Below are positions 1 to 8,740 of a stretch of DNA of 64,000 nt, one piece after another. The stretch comes from JAMQPK01 sp963761975 (lineage in GTDB: Bacteria; Acidobacteriota; Vicinamibacteria; Vicinamibacterales; JAMQPK01). The translations under genes and the position numbers were made by a program. Positions within the stretch are counted from its first letter, which is position 1. Every line of letters begins with the position of its first letter. The notes under the pieces are model-generated. The model did not search any database and was not told the DNA's origin. It worked only from the letters and a program-made list of their open reading frames with translations. The DNA lies in the NCBI GenBank assembly GCA_963761975.1, contig CAVXIR010000007.1:806001-870000 (forward strand), read 5' to 3'.

Positions 1-35
1 ATCCACTGAAACTCGCCTCGGCCAATATCTATTAG

Positions 36-74
36 TTGAAAAAGAAGCATGTTTGTTCTACTGTGTAGAACAAA
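36..74 (+). promoter_or_regulatory. PadR promoter with overlapping palindromic operator
   Basis: A -35 TTGAAA lies at 36-41 and, after 17 bp, a -10 TACTGT at 59-64. A perfect inverted repeat spans 52-74: arm TTTGTTCTAC, centre TGT, arm GTAGAACAAA. It covers the -10 box and touches the A of the PadR start codon at 74. This placement suits autorepression by the PadR dimer (inference). Transcription would begin only about 8 to 10 bases past the -10, so the mRNA may be leaderless; no Shine-Dalgarno sequence precedes the ATG. Confidence 0.65.
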
Positions 75-406
75 TGCCGCGTGGCGACTTGCTTGGTTCT
101 CTGGAATACATCGTCCTTCTTGCGCTGGTGCGGCTCGAGGAGAACGTGTACGGAATGACCGTGCGCCGCGAAATCGAAGCACGCACCGGGCGTTCCGTAT
201 CTATTGGCGCTATCTACGCCACCCTCGAACGGCTCCAGACCAAGGGTTATGTGCGTTCGTTTATCGGCGAGCCGACGGCCGAGCGCGGAGGGAGGGCGAA
301 GCGGCTGTTCTGCATCGAAGCCGACGGGCGTCGAGCATTGAGAACGACGCAGGAGACGATGCAGAAGATGACGGCGGGCTTGAAAAAGCAGTGGGGCACA
401 ACGTGA
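74..406 (+). CDS. PadR-family transcriptional regulator
   Basis: A 110-residue winged-helix regulator. The N-terminal part (GSLEYIVLLALVRLEENVYG, then IGAIYATLERLQTKGYV) is the typical PadR helix-turn-helix with the wing after it. Start 74 is preferred over the in-frame 53 because translation from 53 would run through the operator palindrome and the protein aligns from MPRGDLLG. The stop TGA overlaps the GTG of the next gene (GTGA, 403-406), so the two are likely translationally coupled. In Acidobacteriota such PadRs usually sit in front of ADOP-type permeases, as here (permease at 1475). The effector is unknown. Confidence 0.9.
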   Translation: MPRGDLLGSLEYIVLLALVRLEENVYGMTVRREIEARTGRSVSIGAIYATLERLQTKGYVRSFIGEPTAERGGRAKRLFCIEADGRRALRTTQETMQKMTAGLKKQWGTT

Positions 407-964
407 CACAGCGGTCGCCGTCGCGCCTGGCCACCTGGCTTCTGGCCTGCTTTCTGGCGGAGGCAGACAAAGAAGCCGTCATCGGCGACCTGATCGAAGA
501 ATGTGCCCTCAGGCCATCGCGTTCCCGCGTTCACCTGTCGTGGTGGTATTGGAGCCAGGTCTCACGATCTGATTGCGCCGTTCGTATGGATTGGGGTGCG
601 GCGCGAGCGTTGGGGTGCGGTGTTCGGCGCTGCAGTGGCGGCGTTCATTCTCGCGAACGTCACCGAGTGGGTCGCGACGAAGGCCATCGCCATGGTCGTG
701 GACTGGTCCGTCGGCGTACACTGGTCGAATTTCGTCGTCGGCCTTGCGGCGATGGCTCTGGGTGGCTATGTCGGTGCCTGGCTTCGTCCTCATGCGTCGG
801 GCGTGGTGGCGTTCCTCATCCTCTTGATGGTGATTGTCTTCATGGCAACGATGGGTGTGGGCGAGATGGGTCCTCTCTGGTATCACATCGGCTTTTTGAT
901 ATTTGGTCCGCTGGCCGCATTGGCAGGTGGAGCTCTCCTGCGGAGGACACGATGCAAAAAGTAA
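403..964 (+). pseudogene. Membrane protein with permease-prefix-like N-terminus, frameshifted
   Basis: Reading starts at GTG 403, overlapping the PadR stop. The first ~55 residues (RLATWLLACFLAEADKEAVI, GDLIEE, then WWYWSQV) resemble the prefix domain found at the start of many ADOP permeases. Near 565-575 coding sense moves to the next frame, which continues DLIAPFVWIGVRRERWGAV and gives about four hydrophobic segments before stopping at 964. Joined, the product would be about 187 residues with no FtsX domain. The frame change is a single-base-type event not in a homopolymer, so it may be a mutation or an assembly error. It overlaps the next gene by 13 bp. Confidence 0.6.
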
Positions 965-1461
965 TTCTCGCGAGCATGCTGATCTGGTGCGCTGTTGCCG
1001 ACTCTCATAACGTAGCGGCGCAGCAGCCCACCACGGGCGCAGACAGCGTGAGCAAACAGATCATCGGCATGGAGCGTGCTGCGCTCGACCGATGGATCAC
1101 GCTCGACCCTCAGGGTTACCTCGATCTTTACGTGACGGACGTCACATACTTCGATCCCACCACAGACAAGCGCGTCGACGGGCTGCAGGCCATCCAGGCA
1201 CGGCTGGCGCCGATGAAAAACGCCAAAGTGCCCTTTACCGATCGGCGCTACGAAATGATCGATCCGAAGGTTCAACTCCTCGGCGACGTTGCCCTCTTGA
1301 CCTTCAATCTGGTCAATTATGGAAAGCTCCCAGATCGTCCGGAGAGTGTGGTCGCTCGCTGGAACTCTACGGAGGTGTATGGTCGGATTGACGGCAAGTG
1401 GCGACTGATGCACAGTCATTGGTCGTTCGTGAGGCCGGAGGTTAAACCGCCAGGTATGTAG
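952..1461 (+). CDS. Secreted NTF2-like (SnoaL/DUF4440-type) protein
   Basis: A 169-residue protein with an N-terminal signal peptide (residues 1-24, cleavage near HNVAAQQ). The body looks like a DUF4440/SnoaL-type NTF2 fold: IIGMERAALDRWITLDPQGYL, then YFDPTTDKRVDGLQAI, then DGKWRLMHSHWSFV at the end, the usual closing strand. These folds bind small ligands or act as simple enzymes; no catalytic residue can be assigned here. Start 952 has a good Shine-Dalgarno (GGAGGA at 942-947). It sits 13 bp before the permease gene in the same operon, so an accessory role to that permease is possible (inference). Confidence 0.75.
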   Translation: MQKVILASMLIWCAVADSHNVAAQQPTTGADSVSKQIIGMERAALDRWITLDPQGYLDLYVTDVTYFDPTTDKRVDGLQAIQARLAPMKNAKVPFTDRRYEMIDPKVQLLGDVALLTFNLVNYGKLPDRPESVVARWNSTEVYGRIDGKWRLMHSHWSFVRPEVKPPGM

Positions 1462-1474
1462 GCGAGAGGCACCC

Positions 1475-3955
1475 ATGCGATATGCCCTTCGAAAGTGGTC
1501 CGCTCATCCGCTCATCGCGCTGCTCGCGATCGCCACCATCGCGCTGGCGATCGGCGTTTGCACGGCCGTGTTCTCCATCATCAGCGCCGTAATCCTCAAG
1601 CCTCTGCCATACAAAGAGGCCGACCGGCTGGTGATGGTGTGGAATGTGAACCCGGTGAAAGGCTTCACCCTCGAGCAGCAGCGGATGAGCGGCTCGTCCA
1701 TGTCGCCGGACGAATTTCGCGACTGGCAGCAGAAGTCGGGTGTGTTCGAAAACATGGTGGCGTTCGGCTCGTGGTTCGGAAGCTTCACGAACGACGAGCA
1801 GCCTGAAGTGTTCTTTGGTTACCAGGTCTCCCAGGGCGGGCTCGATGTCATCGGAACGAGTCCGATGCTGGGCCGGGTGTTCTCACCTGAGGAGCAGAAG
1901 AGTGGCGGGGATCTCGCTCTCGTTCTTCAACACGACTTCTGGCGCCGGCGGTTCAACGGCGATCCGGCGATTGTCGGCAAGACCGTCAAGCTGAACAACC
2001 GTCTCTGGACGGTTGCTGGAGTGATGCCGCCGAGATTCGTGTTCTTCAGTCGACAGATTGAAGCGCTCGCGACGATGCACCTGGATGAAATGAAGATTCC
2101 GCGCGGAGGCCGGTTCCTTCGCGTCATGGGGCGCCTCAAGCCTGGTGTGCCGCTCGAGCAAGCTCAGCAACAAGCCGACGCGTTCGCTGCCAGCCTGGCG
2201 CGCGAGCATCCCGACACGAACGCCGGCTGGTCACCCAAACTCGTTCCTGTCGGCGACGACGCCGCGGGCGATCTGCGTCCTGGGTTGCTCGTCCTCGCCG
2301 GTGCGGTCGCCTGCGTGCTGCTCATCATGTGCGCGAACGTGGCGAATCTGCTGCTCGTTCAGACGACCGGCCGCGCAAAAGAACTGGCAGTGCGGACGGC
2401 GCTGGGTGCGAGCCGGTGGCGGATTGTGCGCCAGCTCGTCGGCGAAAGCGTGGGACTGGCGTTGGTTGGCGGCGTGATTGGGCTCGCCATCGCATACGTG
2501 CTCGTCATCTATTTCCAGTCCCTTTTGCCGGATCGATATGCGTGGGGCAAATATCTGATTCAAGCGGACAGCCTGCAGGTCGATTGGCGCGTCGTGTCGT
2601 TTGCGTTGTTCTCGGCCGTTGCCACCGGGATCGTGTTCGGGATGCTACCGGCCATTTACGTCACGAGGCGGGGGTTCAACGAGGAGCTGAAAGACGCGGC
2701 AAGAGGTTCGGTCGGCGGCCGGCGAACCGGCGCCATGCGCAAAATCCTTGTCGTGTCGGAAACGGCTATCTGCGTGGTCCTCGTCATCGGCGCAGGGTTG
2801 CTGGTTCAGAGTTTTCTGGTTCTTCAGCGGCAGGGCTCGGGTTTCGATGGACAACGGATTCTCACGGTCAATATCTGGATGCCGACCGACGACCTGGAGG
2901 CGCGCACGAGGGAGATGAAGCCGCCAGAAGCCAGAAAGATCTGGCAGGCGGCCATGGTCAACTTCATGGATCGAATGCAGCGCGAGCTCGCGGCGCTGCC
3001 TGGCGTCCAGGCTGTAAGCAGCAGCAGCCTTCAGCCTATCAGTGCGTTTTATAGACTCACTCCGTTCGATCCCGAAGGGCGAATCGCAAAGCCGAACTCG
3101 GACGAGCTGAAAGCCATCGAGTCGTTCGTCGAACCGAGCTATTTCAAAGTACTGGGCCTGCCGATTGAGAGTGGCCGGCCGTTCGGCATCGAGGATCGCC
3201 CAGACACGCGTTCCGTTGCGGTGTTGAGCGCGTCTGCCGCTCGAGCGTTCTGGCCGGGCGAGGAGCCCGTCGGCAAGCGATTCAAACGGCAGGGTGACGA
3301 CAGCCCCGATCCATGGATCACCGTCGTGGGCGTTGTCCGCGACATTCATGAAGACGGACTCCACAAACCCCCCAAACCCTACGTCTATTACTCGTCGACG
3401 CAGCAGATGATCGGCGGCTTTTACTATTTCCTCCGGTCGGCCGCCGCGGATCCATACACGCTGCTGCCCTCGGTCAACCAGGCGGCGCGGCGCACCGATC
3501 CGCGAACGATCGTCTATCGTCCGCGGACACTGGACGACCTCGTGCGCGACTCGACGTGGCACTTGAACTACTCGATGCTGTTGCTCGTTGGACTCGCGTG
3601 GCTGGCGCTGTTTCTCGCGCTCATCGGTACTTATGGGGTGCTCAGCACGTCGGTGAGAGAGCGGACGTCAGAGATTGGGGTCAGAGTGGCGCTGGGTGCC
3701 GGCAAGAAAGAGATCCTTCAATTGATCACGGCGCAGGGTTTGCGCCTGACCGCCGGGGGTGCCGTCATCGGCGTCATCGTGGCGTTCATGGTGACGCGGT
3801 ATCTCAAGACCCTGCTGTACGGCGTCGGCGCATCCGACCCGGCGATCTTCGCGGCGGTGCCGTTGAGTTTTGTGGCGATGGGGTTGTTGGCCAGCTTCGT
3901 CCCTGCGCGCCGTGCGATGCAGATCGATCCAATCGCCGCGCTACGTCACGAGTAA
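1475..3955 (+). CDS. ADOP-family MacB/FtsX-type permease
   Basis: An 826-residue inner-membrane protein with two MacB_PCD/FtsX units. The first transmembrane helix is at about residues 12-40, followed by a MacB periplasmic domain (to about 250). Three helices begin at about 276, with the FtsX loop RAKELAVRTALGASRWRIVR. A central helix (about 425-445) leads into the second periplasmic domain. The final FtsX block is at about 700-820 (RTSEIGVRVALGAGKKEI) and ends PIAALRHE, the standard ADOP ending. No ATPase gene is next to it. It lacks an N-terminal prefix domain, while a prefix-like segment occurs in the separate upstream gene at 403. The reading frame is intact over 2.5 kb. Confidence 0.92.
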   Translation: MRYALRKWSAHPLIALLAIATIALAIGVCTAVFSIISAVILKPLPYKEADRLVMVWNVNPVKGFTLEQQRMSGSSMSPDEFRDWQQKSGVFENMVAFGSWFGSFTNDEQPEVFFGYQVSQGGLDVIGTSPMLGRVFSPEEQKSGGDLALVLQHDFWRRRFNGDPAIVGKTVKLNNRLWTVAGVMPPRFVFFSRQIEALATMHLDEMKIPRGGRFLRVMGRLKPGVPLEQAQQQADAFAASLAREHPDTNAGWSPKLVPVGDDAAGDLRPGLLVLAGAVACVLLIMCANVANLLLVQTTGRAKELAVRTALGASRWRIVRQLVGESVGLALVGGVIGLAIAYVLVIYFQSLLPDRYAWGKYLIQADSLQVDWRVVSFALFSAVATGIVFGMLPAIYVTRRGFNEELKDAARGSVGGRRTGAMRKILVVSETAICVVLVIGAGLLVQSFLVLQRQGSGFDGQRILTVNIWMPTDDLEARTREMKPPEARKIWQAAMVNFMDRMQRELAALPGVQAVSSSSLQPISAFYRLTPFDPEGRIAKPNSDELKAIESFVEPSYFKVLGLPIESGRPFGIEDRPDTRSVAVLSASAARAFWPGEEPVGKRFKRQGDDSPDPWITVVGVVRDIHEDGLHKPPKPYVYYSSTQQMIGGFYYFLRSAAADPYTLLPSVNQAARRTDPRTIVYRPRTLDDLVRDSTWHLNYSMLLLVGLAWLALFLALIGTYGVLSTSVRERTSEIGVRVALGAGKKEILQLITAQGLRLTAGGAVIGVIVAFMVTRYLKTLLYGVGASDPAIFAAVPLSFVAMGLLASFVPARRAMQIDPIAALRHE

Positions 3956-3977
3956 ATCAACCACTCTTGAACAATCA

Positions 3978-6014
3978 TCAGCGCTGCAGAGTAGCAATCG
4001 CAAACGCAGGTGAGGTGTGGGTAAGCTCGGGTCTGGTCACGCTGGCGACGCGGATTTTAGCGTTGGCGGTCGGATCACCGACGCCGGTCCAATCGTAGAA
4101 CCCGACGTTCTCTGCCTCGTCGATCAATCTCGTCCAGCTCGCTCCATCGTCCCGTGAGAGATCGATGCTGACGCCGCCCGCGACGCCGCGCAACGTCCAT
4201 TGAATCGTGTTGTTGCGCCCGATCCAGAACGTGCCACCGGCCGGCCGGCGCAGCGTGAGGGCAGGCGGGTGCCTGACGCCACGCGTCATGACCATCGGAG
4301 AGGTTTCCTGTTTCGAGCCGTCTTCCGCAATCGCGCTGACCACGGCGGTGCTCACGTTGTCGCCCTCGGTGGCCGCACGGACCGTGACGGTCACAAACGC
4401 CTCTGATCCCGGCGCCAGGCTACCCAGGTTGCAGCTCACGATCGTTGTGACGGCGCACTCACCCTGCGACGCTCGCGCCGATAAAAGCTGCGCCGTCGCC
4501 GGCGGCGTTTGCATCACGTTCGCCTCAGAGAGACGGCCGGGCCCGGGGTTGGCGACTCTCACAAGGAACGACCAGTCACGGTCGATTGGCGAAGCGTTAC
4601 CGGGTCCCGCAATCGTGGCCTGGAGTCCTGTCGGCAGACCCTGAGGGGTCACATGTGGCTTCACGACGAACAGGCCCTGCTCGATGCCGTTGATGACGAC
4701 CGATCCGCTCGCGAAAAAGGGATAATTCGACCAGGCGCCGTTGTAGGCCGGCAGGTCGTCGAACGGAAAAATGTCAAAGAAGCCCACCTCACGCAATATG
4801 CCCTGAGCGATTTCGCTCGCGTCGAGCACGCGAAGGCCGCTCCGGTAATTCGACTCGTAGACGAGGTTCCCACGAATGTAGAGGTTGTGATCGATCGATG
4901 GGGTAGGGCCATCGTAGTAATGTGCGAGCACCGGCGCATCGAGGTCCGACACGTCCCAGATCCACGTTCGAGTTGGATGTTTGAAAGCACTCTCATCGCC
5001 TTCGTCGTTGACGAGGAAGAACCGTTGATCTTCGGTGAGCCATCCCTGGTGTGTATACGCGCTTCCGCCGTAACCAGTCCGCGAAAGTTGGACCTGCTCG
5101 ACCTTGTCGGTGGTGTCCACGATTGTCAGCGTGTCTTCGTTTGAGTTGAGGCAGATTTCACGGCCTTGATAAAAGGTGTCGGGGCCGTCGTAGACGACGC
5201 ACTGCGTCTCGTGCGAGTAGCCATCAAAGCTGAAGCAGCCGGCCGCACGCGGAGCGGTGGGTGTGCGGACGTCGACGACATGCAGGCCACCTTCACAGGT
5301 CCGCGTGCCGGCGGCGTACGCAAATCCCGTACGGGTGTTCAATGCCAGTGTGTGTGTGGAACCGAAGCCCGCGTAATGCGCGGTGTCGGTAAAGATGACC
5401 GGCGGCGAGATCACGTTGCGAAGCTGCTTCAGGTCGAAGACCTGCATGCCATGGTTGGGCGCCTCGCTGACGATGAAGGCGTGGTCGGCGAACACTTTGA
5501 TGCCACGCCAGGTCGAGTTGATGGTCTTCGTCGGGAGGTCTCCGAGGTAAACAGGAAAGCGTGGCTCGGAAATATCGACGAAAGCTGTGCCGGAGGAACG
5601 GCCGACCAATGCGTACTCTTTCCCGGTGACCGGATCGGTCCAGCCCCAGATGTCATTTCCGCTCCCGCCTCCGATCGCACTGTGCGGGAGGAACGCCATC
5701 AGATCGACGTCGCGGCACGGATAGATCCCGGCATAACCGTCTGCACAGGAAACGTCGCCGAGCGAATCAAGGCGTTGCACGGGCTGCCTGTCGGCCCTGA
5801 CCGAACACCCGCACGAGCAGCGTCGTCCATTCGAGTCGAGCGGGCAGCTTCCGCCCCTGCAAGTGCAATGGGGAGTCTCAGGTGGATCGCGAAAGAGAAT
5901 GCCGCCTGCCTGGGCCAGGGCGACGGCGATTGGAGAACGCACAACAATCGGGGCCGCAATCGCGACTACCGCGATGCCGGCGGCGACCGTCAAGTACCTG
6001 GTGGTGGGGAACAC
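3978..6014 (-). CDS. Choice-of-anchor B-type secreted propeller protein
   Basis: A 678-residue exported protein with an N-terminal hydrophobic segment (residues 8-36). A short cysteine-rich stretch at about residues 48-70 holds eight cysteines. The body (about 85-450) matches the choice-of-anchor B/LVIVD repeat type: NDIWGWTDPVTGKEYALVG, GTAFVDISEPRFPVYLGDL, WIWDVSDLDAPVLAHYY. A DUF11-like segment (about 465-575, DWSFLVRVANPGPG) and a C-terminal beta domain follow. No sortase or other anchor is visible at the C-terminus. It is convergent with the permease (22 bp between stops). The role is unknown beyond likely extracellular binding or adhesion. Confidence 0.8.
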   Translation of the reverse strand: MFPTTRYLTVAAGIAVVAIAAPIVVRSPIAVALAQAGGILFRDPPETPHCTCRGGSCPLDSNGRRCSCGCSVRADRQPVQRLDSLGDVSCADGYAGIYPCRDVDLMAFLPHSAIGGGSGNDIWGWTDPVTGKEYALVGRSSGTAFVDISEPRFPVYLGDLPTKTINSTWRGIKVFADHAFIVSEAPNHGMQVFDLKQLRNVISPPVIFTDTAHYAGFGSTHTLALNTRTGFAYAAGTRTCEGGLHVVDVRTPTAPRAAGCFSFDGYSHETQCVVYDGPDTFYQGREICLNSNEDTLTIVDTTDKVEQVQLSRTGYGGSAYTHQGWLTEDQRFFLVNDEGDESAFKHPTRTWIWDVSDLDAPVLAHYYDGPTPSIDHNLYIRGNLVYESNYRSGLRVLDASEIAQGILREVGFFDIFPFDDLPAYNGAWSNYPFFASGSVVINGIEQGLFVVKPHVTPQGLPTGLQATIAGPGNASPIDRDWSFLVRVANPGPGRLSEANVMQTPPATAQLLSARASQGECAVTTIVSCNLGSLAPGSEAFVTVTVRAATEGDNVSTAVVSAIAEDGSKQETSPMVMTRGVRHPPALTLRRPAGGTFWIGRNNTIQWTLRGVAGGVSIDLSRDDGASWTRLIDEAENVGFYDWTGVGDPTANAKIRVASVTRPELTHTSPAFAIATLQR

Positions 6015-6034
6015 GGTTACAGCAATACTGTAAC

Positions 6035-6134
6035 GGTTCTAGGTTCTGGGTTCTAGGTGCTGGGTTCTCGAGAACCCAGAACCTCCGAATCCAGAACCAG
6101 AACCCAGGACCGCAGAACCCAGAACCTAGAACCG
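6035..6134. repeat. Mirror array of 7-bp words (GGTTCTN / NAGAACC) with central palindrome
   Basis: The left side repeats GGTTCTA, GGTTCTGG and GTTCTAGG; the right side repeats the complement (AGAACCC, AGAACCT). The centre is a perfect 20-bp palindrome at 6060-6079 around CTCGAG. The array fills almost the whole spacer between the choice-of-anchor B start and the next gene's stop. It could fold into one long imperfect hairpin. Confidence 0.85.
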
Positions 6135-6140
6135 CCTGCG

Positions 6141-7280
6141 TTAGTCAGTTACCTGCTTCCACGCGAGTCGGAAATGCAACCCCACGTTGGGCCCGTCCGT
6201 CTCGCCTCGGACGATCGAGCCGGTCGGTCCAGCGGCCGTGAAGACCCGGTACGCGAGCGCAATCGACGTGTCTTCTCCTTGCGTATTCCGCCACTGCTGT
6301 TGGCCACCCGGCACGCTCCAGCCCGTTGTGGGAGCTGACCAGCTGTTGTTCTCGTCCGATATCCATCCGACCAGCGCCAGCGTGCCCGCTGTGTTGGTCG
6401 TAAAGCTCGGCACAGTCACCGCCGTACCACCGCTGTGACTTTCAGAGAGCAACGTCACGTCAATCTCAGGCGTGCTCCAACCTGTCTTCGGTGTACCCCA
6501 CGTGTTGTTATCACCAGAGATCCACCCGGCCAGCGCCAGAGCCCCGTCCGTGCTTGTATTGAAGGTCGGCACCGTGACCGTCCCACCGCTGTGGCTACCC
6601 GCGACAAACGGGACGTCGATTACCGGATAGAGCCCGGGCGCCATGTCGAAGGCGAAACTGTAGACGGTCAGCGGCAGCGTGCCCGTCGTGTTGCTCACCG
6701 CCGGATTTGCCGTCCAGAAGCCGTTGAACTGAGACCAGAACAGACGTACCGTTTGCCCGTTGGCCTGGGCATTGGTCTCACTCGTCCAGACCTGCCCACC
6801 GGTCTCGCTCAACGTGAGTGTCGCCGTTCCTCGATACGCCGCGACGATGACCATGAGGTCGCCGGGCTGAAGCGACGCTGGTGGTGTGATCACCCGCGGT
6901 CCAGGTCCGCCTCCCTGATCTGCGTTCTCCACGGTCGGGAAATGCGCACCAACGGCGCGGAACGTGAAGGGTGGTGTCGGCGTCGTTGCATCGACGATGT
7001 CCGTGTACTGCGAGGGTCCCAATACATTGACGGCTCGTACGCGATACCTGTAGGTCGTCGAGTTGGCGACGGTGGTGTCGTTATAGCTTGTCGTGTTCGC
7101 ACCAAGTCCGGCAAGCGGTGCGAAGTTCGTGCAACCGGAGTTGGCGCAGCGCTCGATCTGGAACGCGAATTCGTTTGTCGCATTGTCCTGCCAGGTCAAG
7201 CTGACCTGACCCAGCGACGCGGACGCTTGCAGGTTGCCGGGATCTCCCGGCGGTGTCGGTGGCGTGAGATAGGTCGCAGA
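6141..7280 (-). pseudogene. FN3-containing surface protein fragment lacking its 5' end
   Basis: The open frame runs from the stop at 7281-7283 to TAA at 6141. It opens in mid-domain: a fibronectin type III module (GNLQASASLGQVSLTWQDNA, then YRVRAVNVLG) followed by a region with an internal duplication. The two copies are SHSGGTVTVPTFNTSTDGAL and SHSGGTAVTVPSFTTNTAG. No ATG or GTG start with a ribosome-binding site and no signal peptide exist upstream. A terminator hairpin for the SPFH gene sits only 20 bp before the fragment. It therefore looks like a truncated gene. A TTG at 7199 is the first conventional alternative start but would cut the FN3 fold. Confidence 0.6.
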
Positions 7281-7303
7281 CTAAGGGCACCGGTTTGAAG
7301 GAC

Positions 7304-7329
7304 GGGCGGCAGCGCCTCTGCTGCCGCCC
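7304..7329 (-). terminator. GC-rich hairpin after the SPFH gene
   Basis: A perfect 9-bp stem, GGGCGGCAG (7304-7312) and CTGCCGCCC (7321-7329), with an 8-base loop. It lies 13 bp past the stop of the SPFH gene on the minus strand. No strong U-tract follows, so it may be a weak intrinsic terminator or an mRNA 3' stabiliser. Confidence 0.6.
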
Positions 7330-7342
7330 GATCGAGGGGAGA

Positions 7343-8335
7343 CTACGGCTGTGAGGAGGCAATTCGGGATGCCGCCGGTGGATTTGGAGTTGGAAGCACA
7401 CCGGTCAGCGGTACCCCCATCGGGCCGACGGGAATGTACACAGTCGTATGGTTGGGCGAGTTCACCATCAGCTTCTGGGCTTCGATGGCTTCGTGCTGAA
7501 TGTAGAGAGCGCTCAGTTGACCGCGAATAATCTGCATGGCATTGGCAATGCCGGCCGCCTGCACTTCGCGTTTGGTCCGCTCCTTGCGCTCGATTTCGAT
7601 TTCCGTATCCTTCCGCTCGAGCTCCTGTGTCGCCGCCAGTTTCCGTGACACGGCGTCTGCCACTTCCGATGGATATTGAACGTTGCCAACGACGACGCTG
7701 TTGATCACGAACGGACTCGCGTCGGCATACTCACGAATCCGCGTGAGCACCGCCTCACCGATCGGGATCAGCTCGTCTTTGACCGACAACCCGTTGCGAC
7801 GCTGCACCTCGTCGCGTGCGTAGGTTCGCAGCGGTTCGCGAACGAAATGCGCGTAGGCGACCCGCACGATGGCGTCCGGTGATTTCTCCGTATCGCCATT
7901 GTTGACCGTGGTACTGAACCGTTCCATGAACAGCGGGACCCGCTGGTCATCGACGCGCCACACGGTGTGAACGGCGAAAGAAATCTTCAGATTATCGCGG
8001 CTGAGCACTGCGTGATCGGCGACGAACTCCTCCGTGTAGGTGTAGGGCGTGACACTGACATTGGTCACATCGACGAGCCACCCGCGCCCGGGCGACGTCG
8101 GTCCTCGCTGGACGCCGAAAAAACGGCTTTGCCCGAAAATCGCTCCCTTGGTGAGATAGCCGACGTATCCGGCCGGTGTGTAGGGATTTCGTGATCCCAT
8201 CAGCCAGATAATGGAAACAAACACGCCGCCGAAAATCAGCAGGACGGGAGCGCCGCGACGAAGGATGGATGTGAGAGATGCGACAGCGGTATCGCCGTCG
8301 CCATGCGAGAACTGCAACACGGCAGGCCTCCACAC
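7343..8335 (-). CDS. SPFH/Band 7 (prohibitin-like) membrane protein
   Basis: A 330-residue protein with one N-terminal transmembrane helix (about residues 31-46, VLLIFGGVFVSIIWLMG), then an SPFH domain (about 55-220, including VTPYTYTEEFVADHAVLSRD and ISFAVHTVWRVDD). A charged coiled-coil follows (about 225-275: RKLAATQELERKDTEIEIER) with the typical Glu/Lys/Arg-rich SPFH tail. Such proteins oligomerise on membranes and organise microdomains or proteases. Nothing adjacent (for example NfeD or HflK) identifies a partner. The ending PIGVPLTG-type proline/glycine segment is normal for the family. Confidence 0.85.
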   Translation of the reverse strand: MWRPAVLQFSHGDGDTAVASLTSILRRGAPVLLIFGGVFVSIIWLMGSRNPYTPAGYVGYLTKGAIFGQSRFFGVQRGPTSPGRGWLVDVTNVSVTPYTYTEEFVADHAVLSRDNLKISFAVHTVWRVDDQRVPLFMERFSTTVNNGDTEKSPDAIVRVAYAHFVREPLRTYARDEVQRRNGLSVKDELIPIGEAVLTRIREYADASPFVINSVVVGNVQYPSEVADAVSRKLAATQELERKDTEIEIERKERTKREVQAAGIANAMQIIRGQLSALYIQHEAIEAQKLMVNSPNHTTVYIPVGPMGVPLTGVLPTPNPPAASRIASSQP

Positions 8336-8388
8336 GCCGGCGAGGTTAGCTGACGGGCTCGAGCTTGGAGTTGCTCTATCCGCTTTCT

Positions 8389-8408
8389 CCCGTTCTTTTA
8401 CGAACGGG
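8389..8408. terminator. Hairpin in the spacer upstream of the SPFH gene
   Basis: The stem CCCGTTC (8389-8395) pairs with GAACGGG (8402-8408) over a TTTTAC loop. A second 6-bp stem, GACGCC/GGCGTC, is at 8461-8476. Either could end transcription from the two small minus-strand genes at 8542-8833. The rest of the spacer (8336-8541) shows nothing else. Confidence 0.35.
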
Positions 8409-8541
8409 CTCCAGCGAAATTCGCCCCGGTGCGCGTTGATTCGCGCCGTGGTTCCCCCGCGACGCCAAACGGCGTCTTAGGCGTACCGTGCAACATACGC
8501 CTGCGGCTCGACGGCGTCAAGCCGGGCGCCAGTCGACAACG

Positions 8542-8724
8542 TTACTTCCTGAACCAGCGTGCCAGCTCCTCCGCCGCTTTCGAGCTGACGAGCTGTTCAG
8601 GCGCCGGCTGCCAGACGTTCACGGGTCGGGGCTTTGGCGACGAGCTGTCATTGAGCCGCTGGAGAAAGCGGCGAATGACTTCGTCGTGGGGAGGCTGACG
8701 GTTGCCGAATGGGTTGGGATTCAT
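8542..8724 (-). CDS. Small hypothetical protein, 60 residues
   Basis: The protein begins MNPNPFGNRQPPHDEVIRRF. It is charged and proline-rich in the middle and closes with an amphipathic helix (AAEELARWFRK). It has no transmembrane segment or known motif. The ATG at 8724 lies 16 bp after the stop of the 30-residue membrane peptide gene, so the two are probably co-transcribed. A longer in-frame start at 8781 is less likely because it would overlap that peptide gene. The function is unknown. Confidence 0.45.
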   Translation of the reverse strand: MNPNPFGNRQPPHDEVIRRFLQRLNDSSSPKPRPVNVWQPAPEQLVSSKAAEELARWFRK

Positions 8725-8740
8725 GGCGTGACGCCAGCCG

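Noticed and set aside
49..1461. One 470-residue plus-strand protein
   Set aside because: Its first part is out of frame with PadR, the middle is arginine-rich nonsense, and only the last 169 residues (NTF2-like, own ribosome-binding site) and a short prefix segment are coding.
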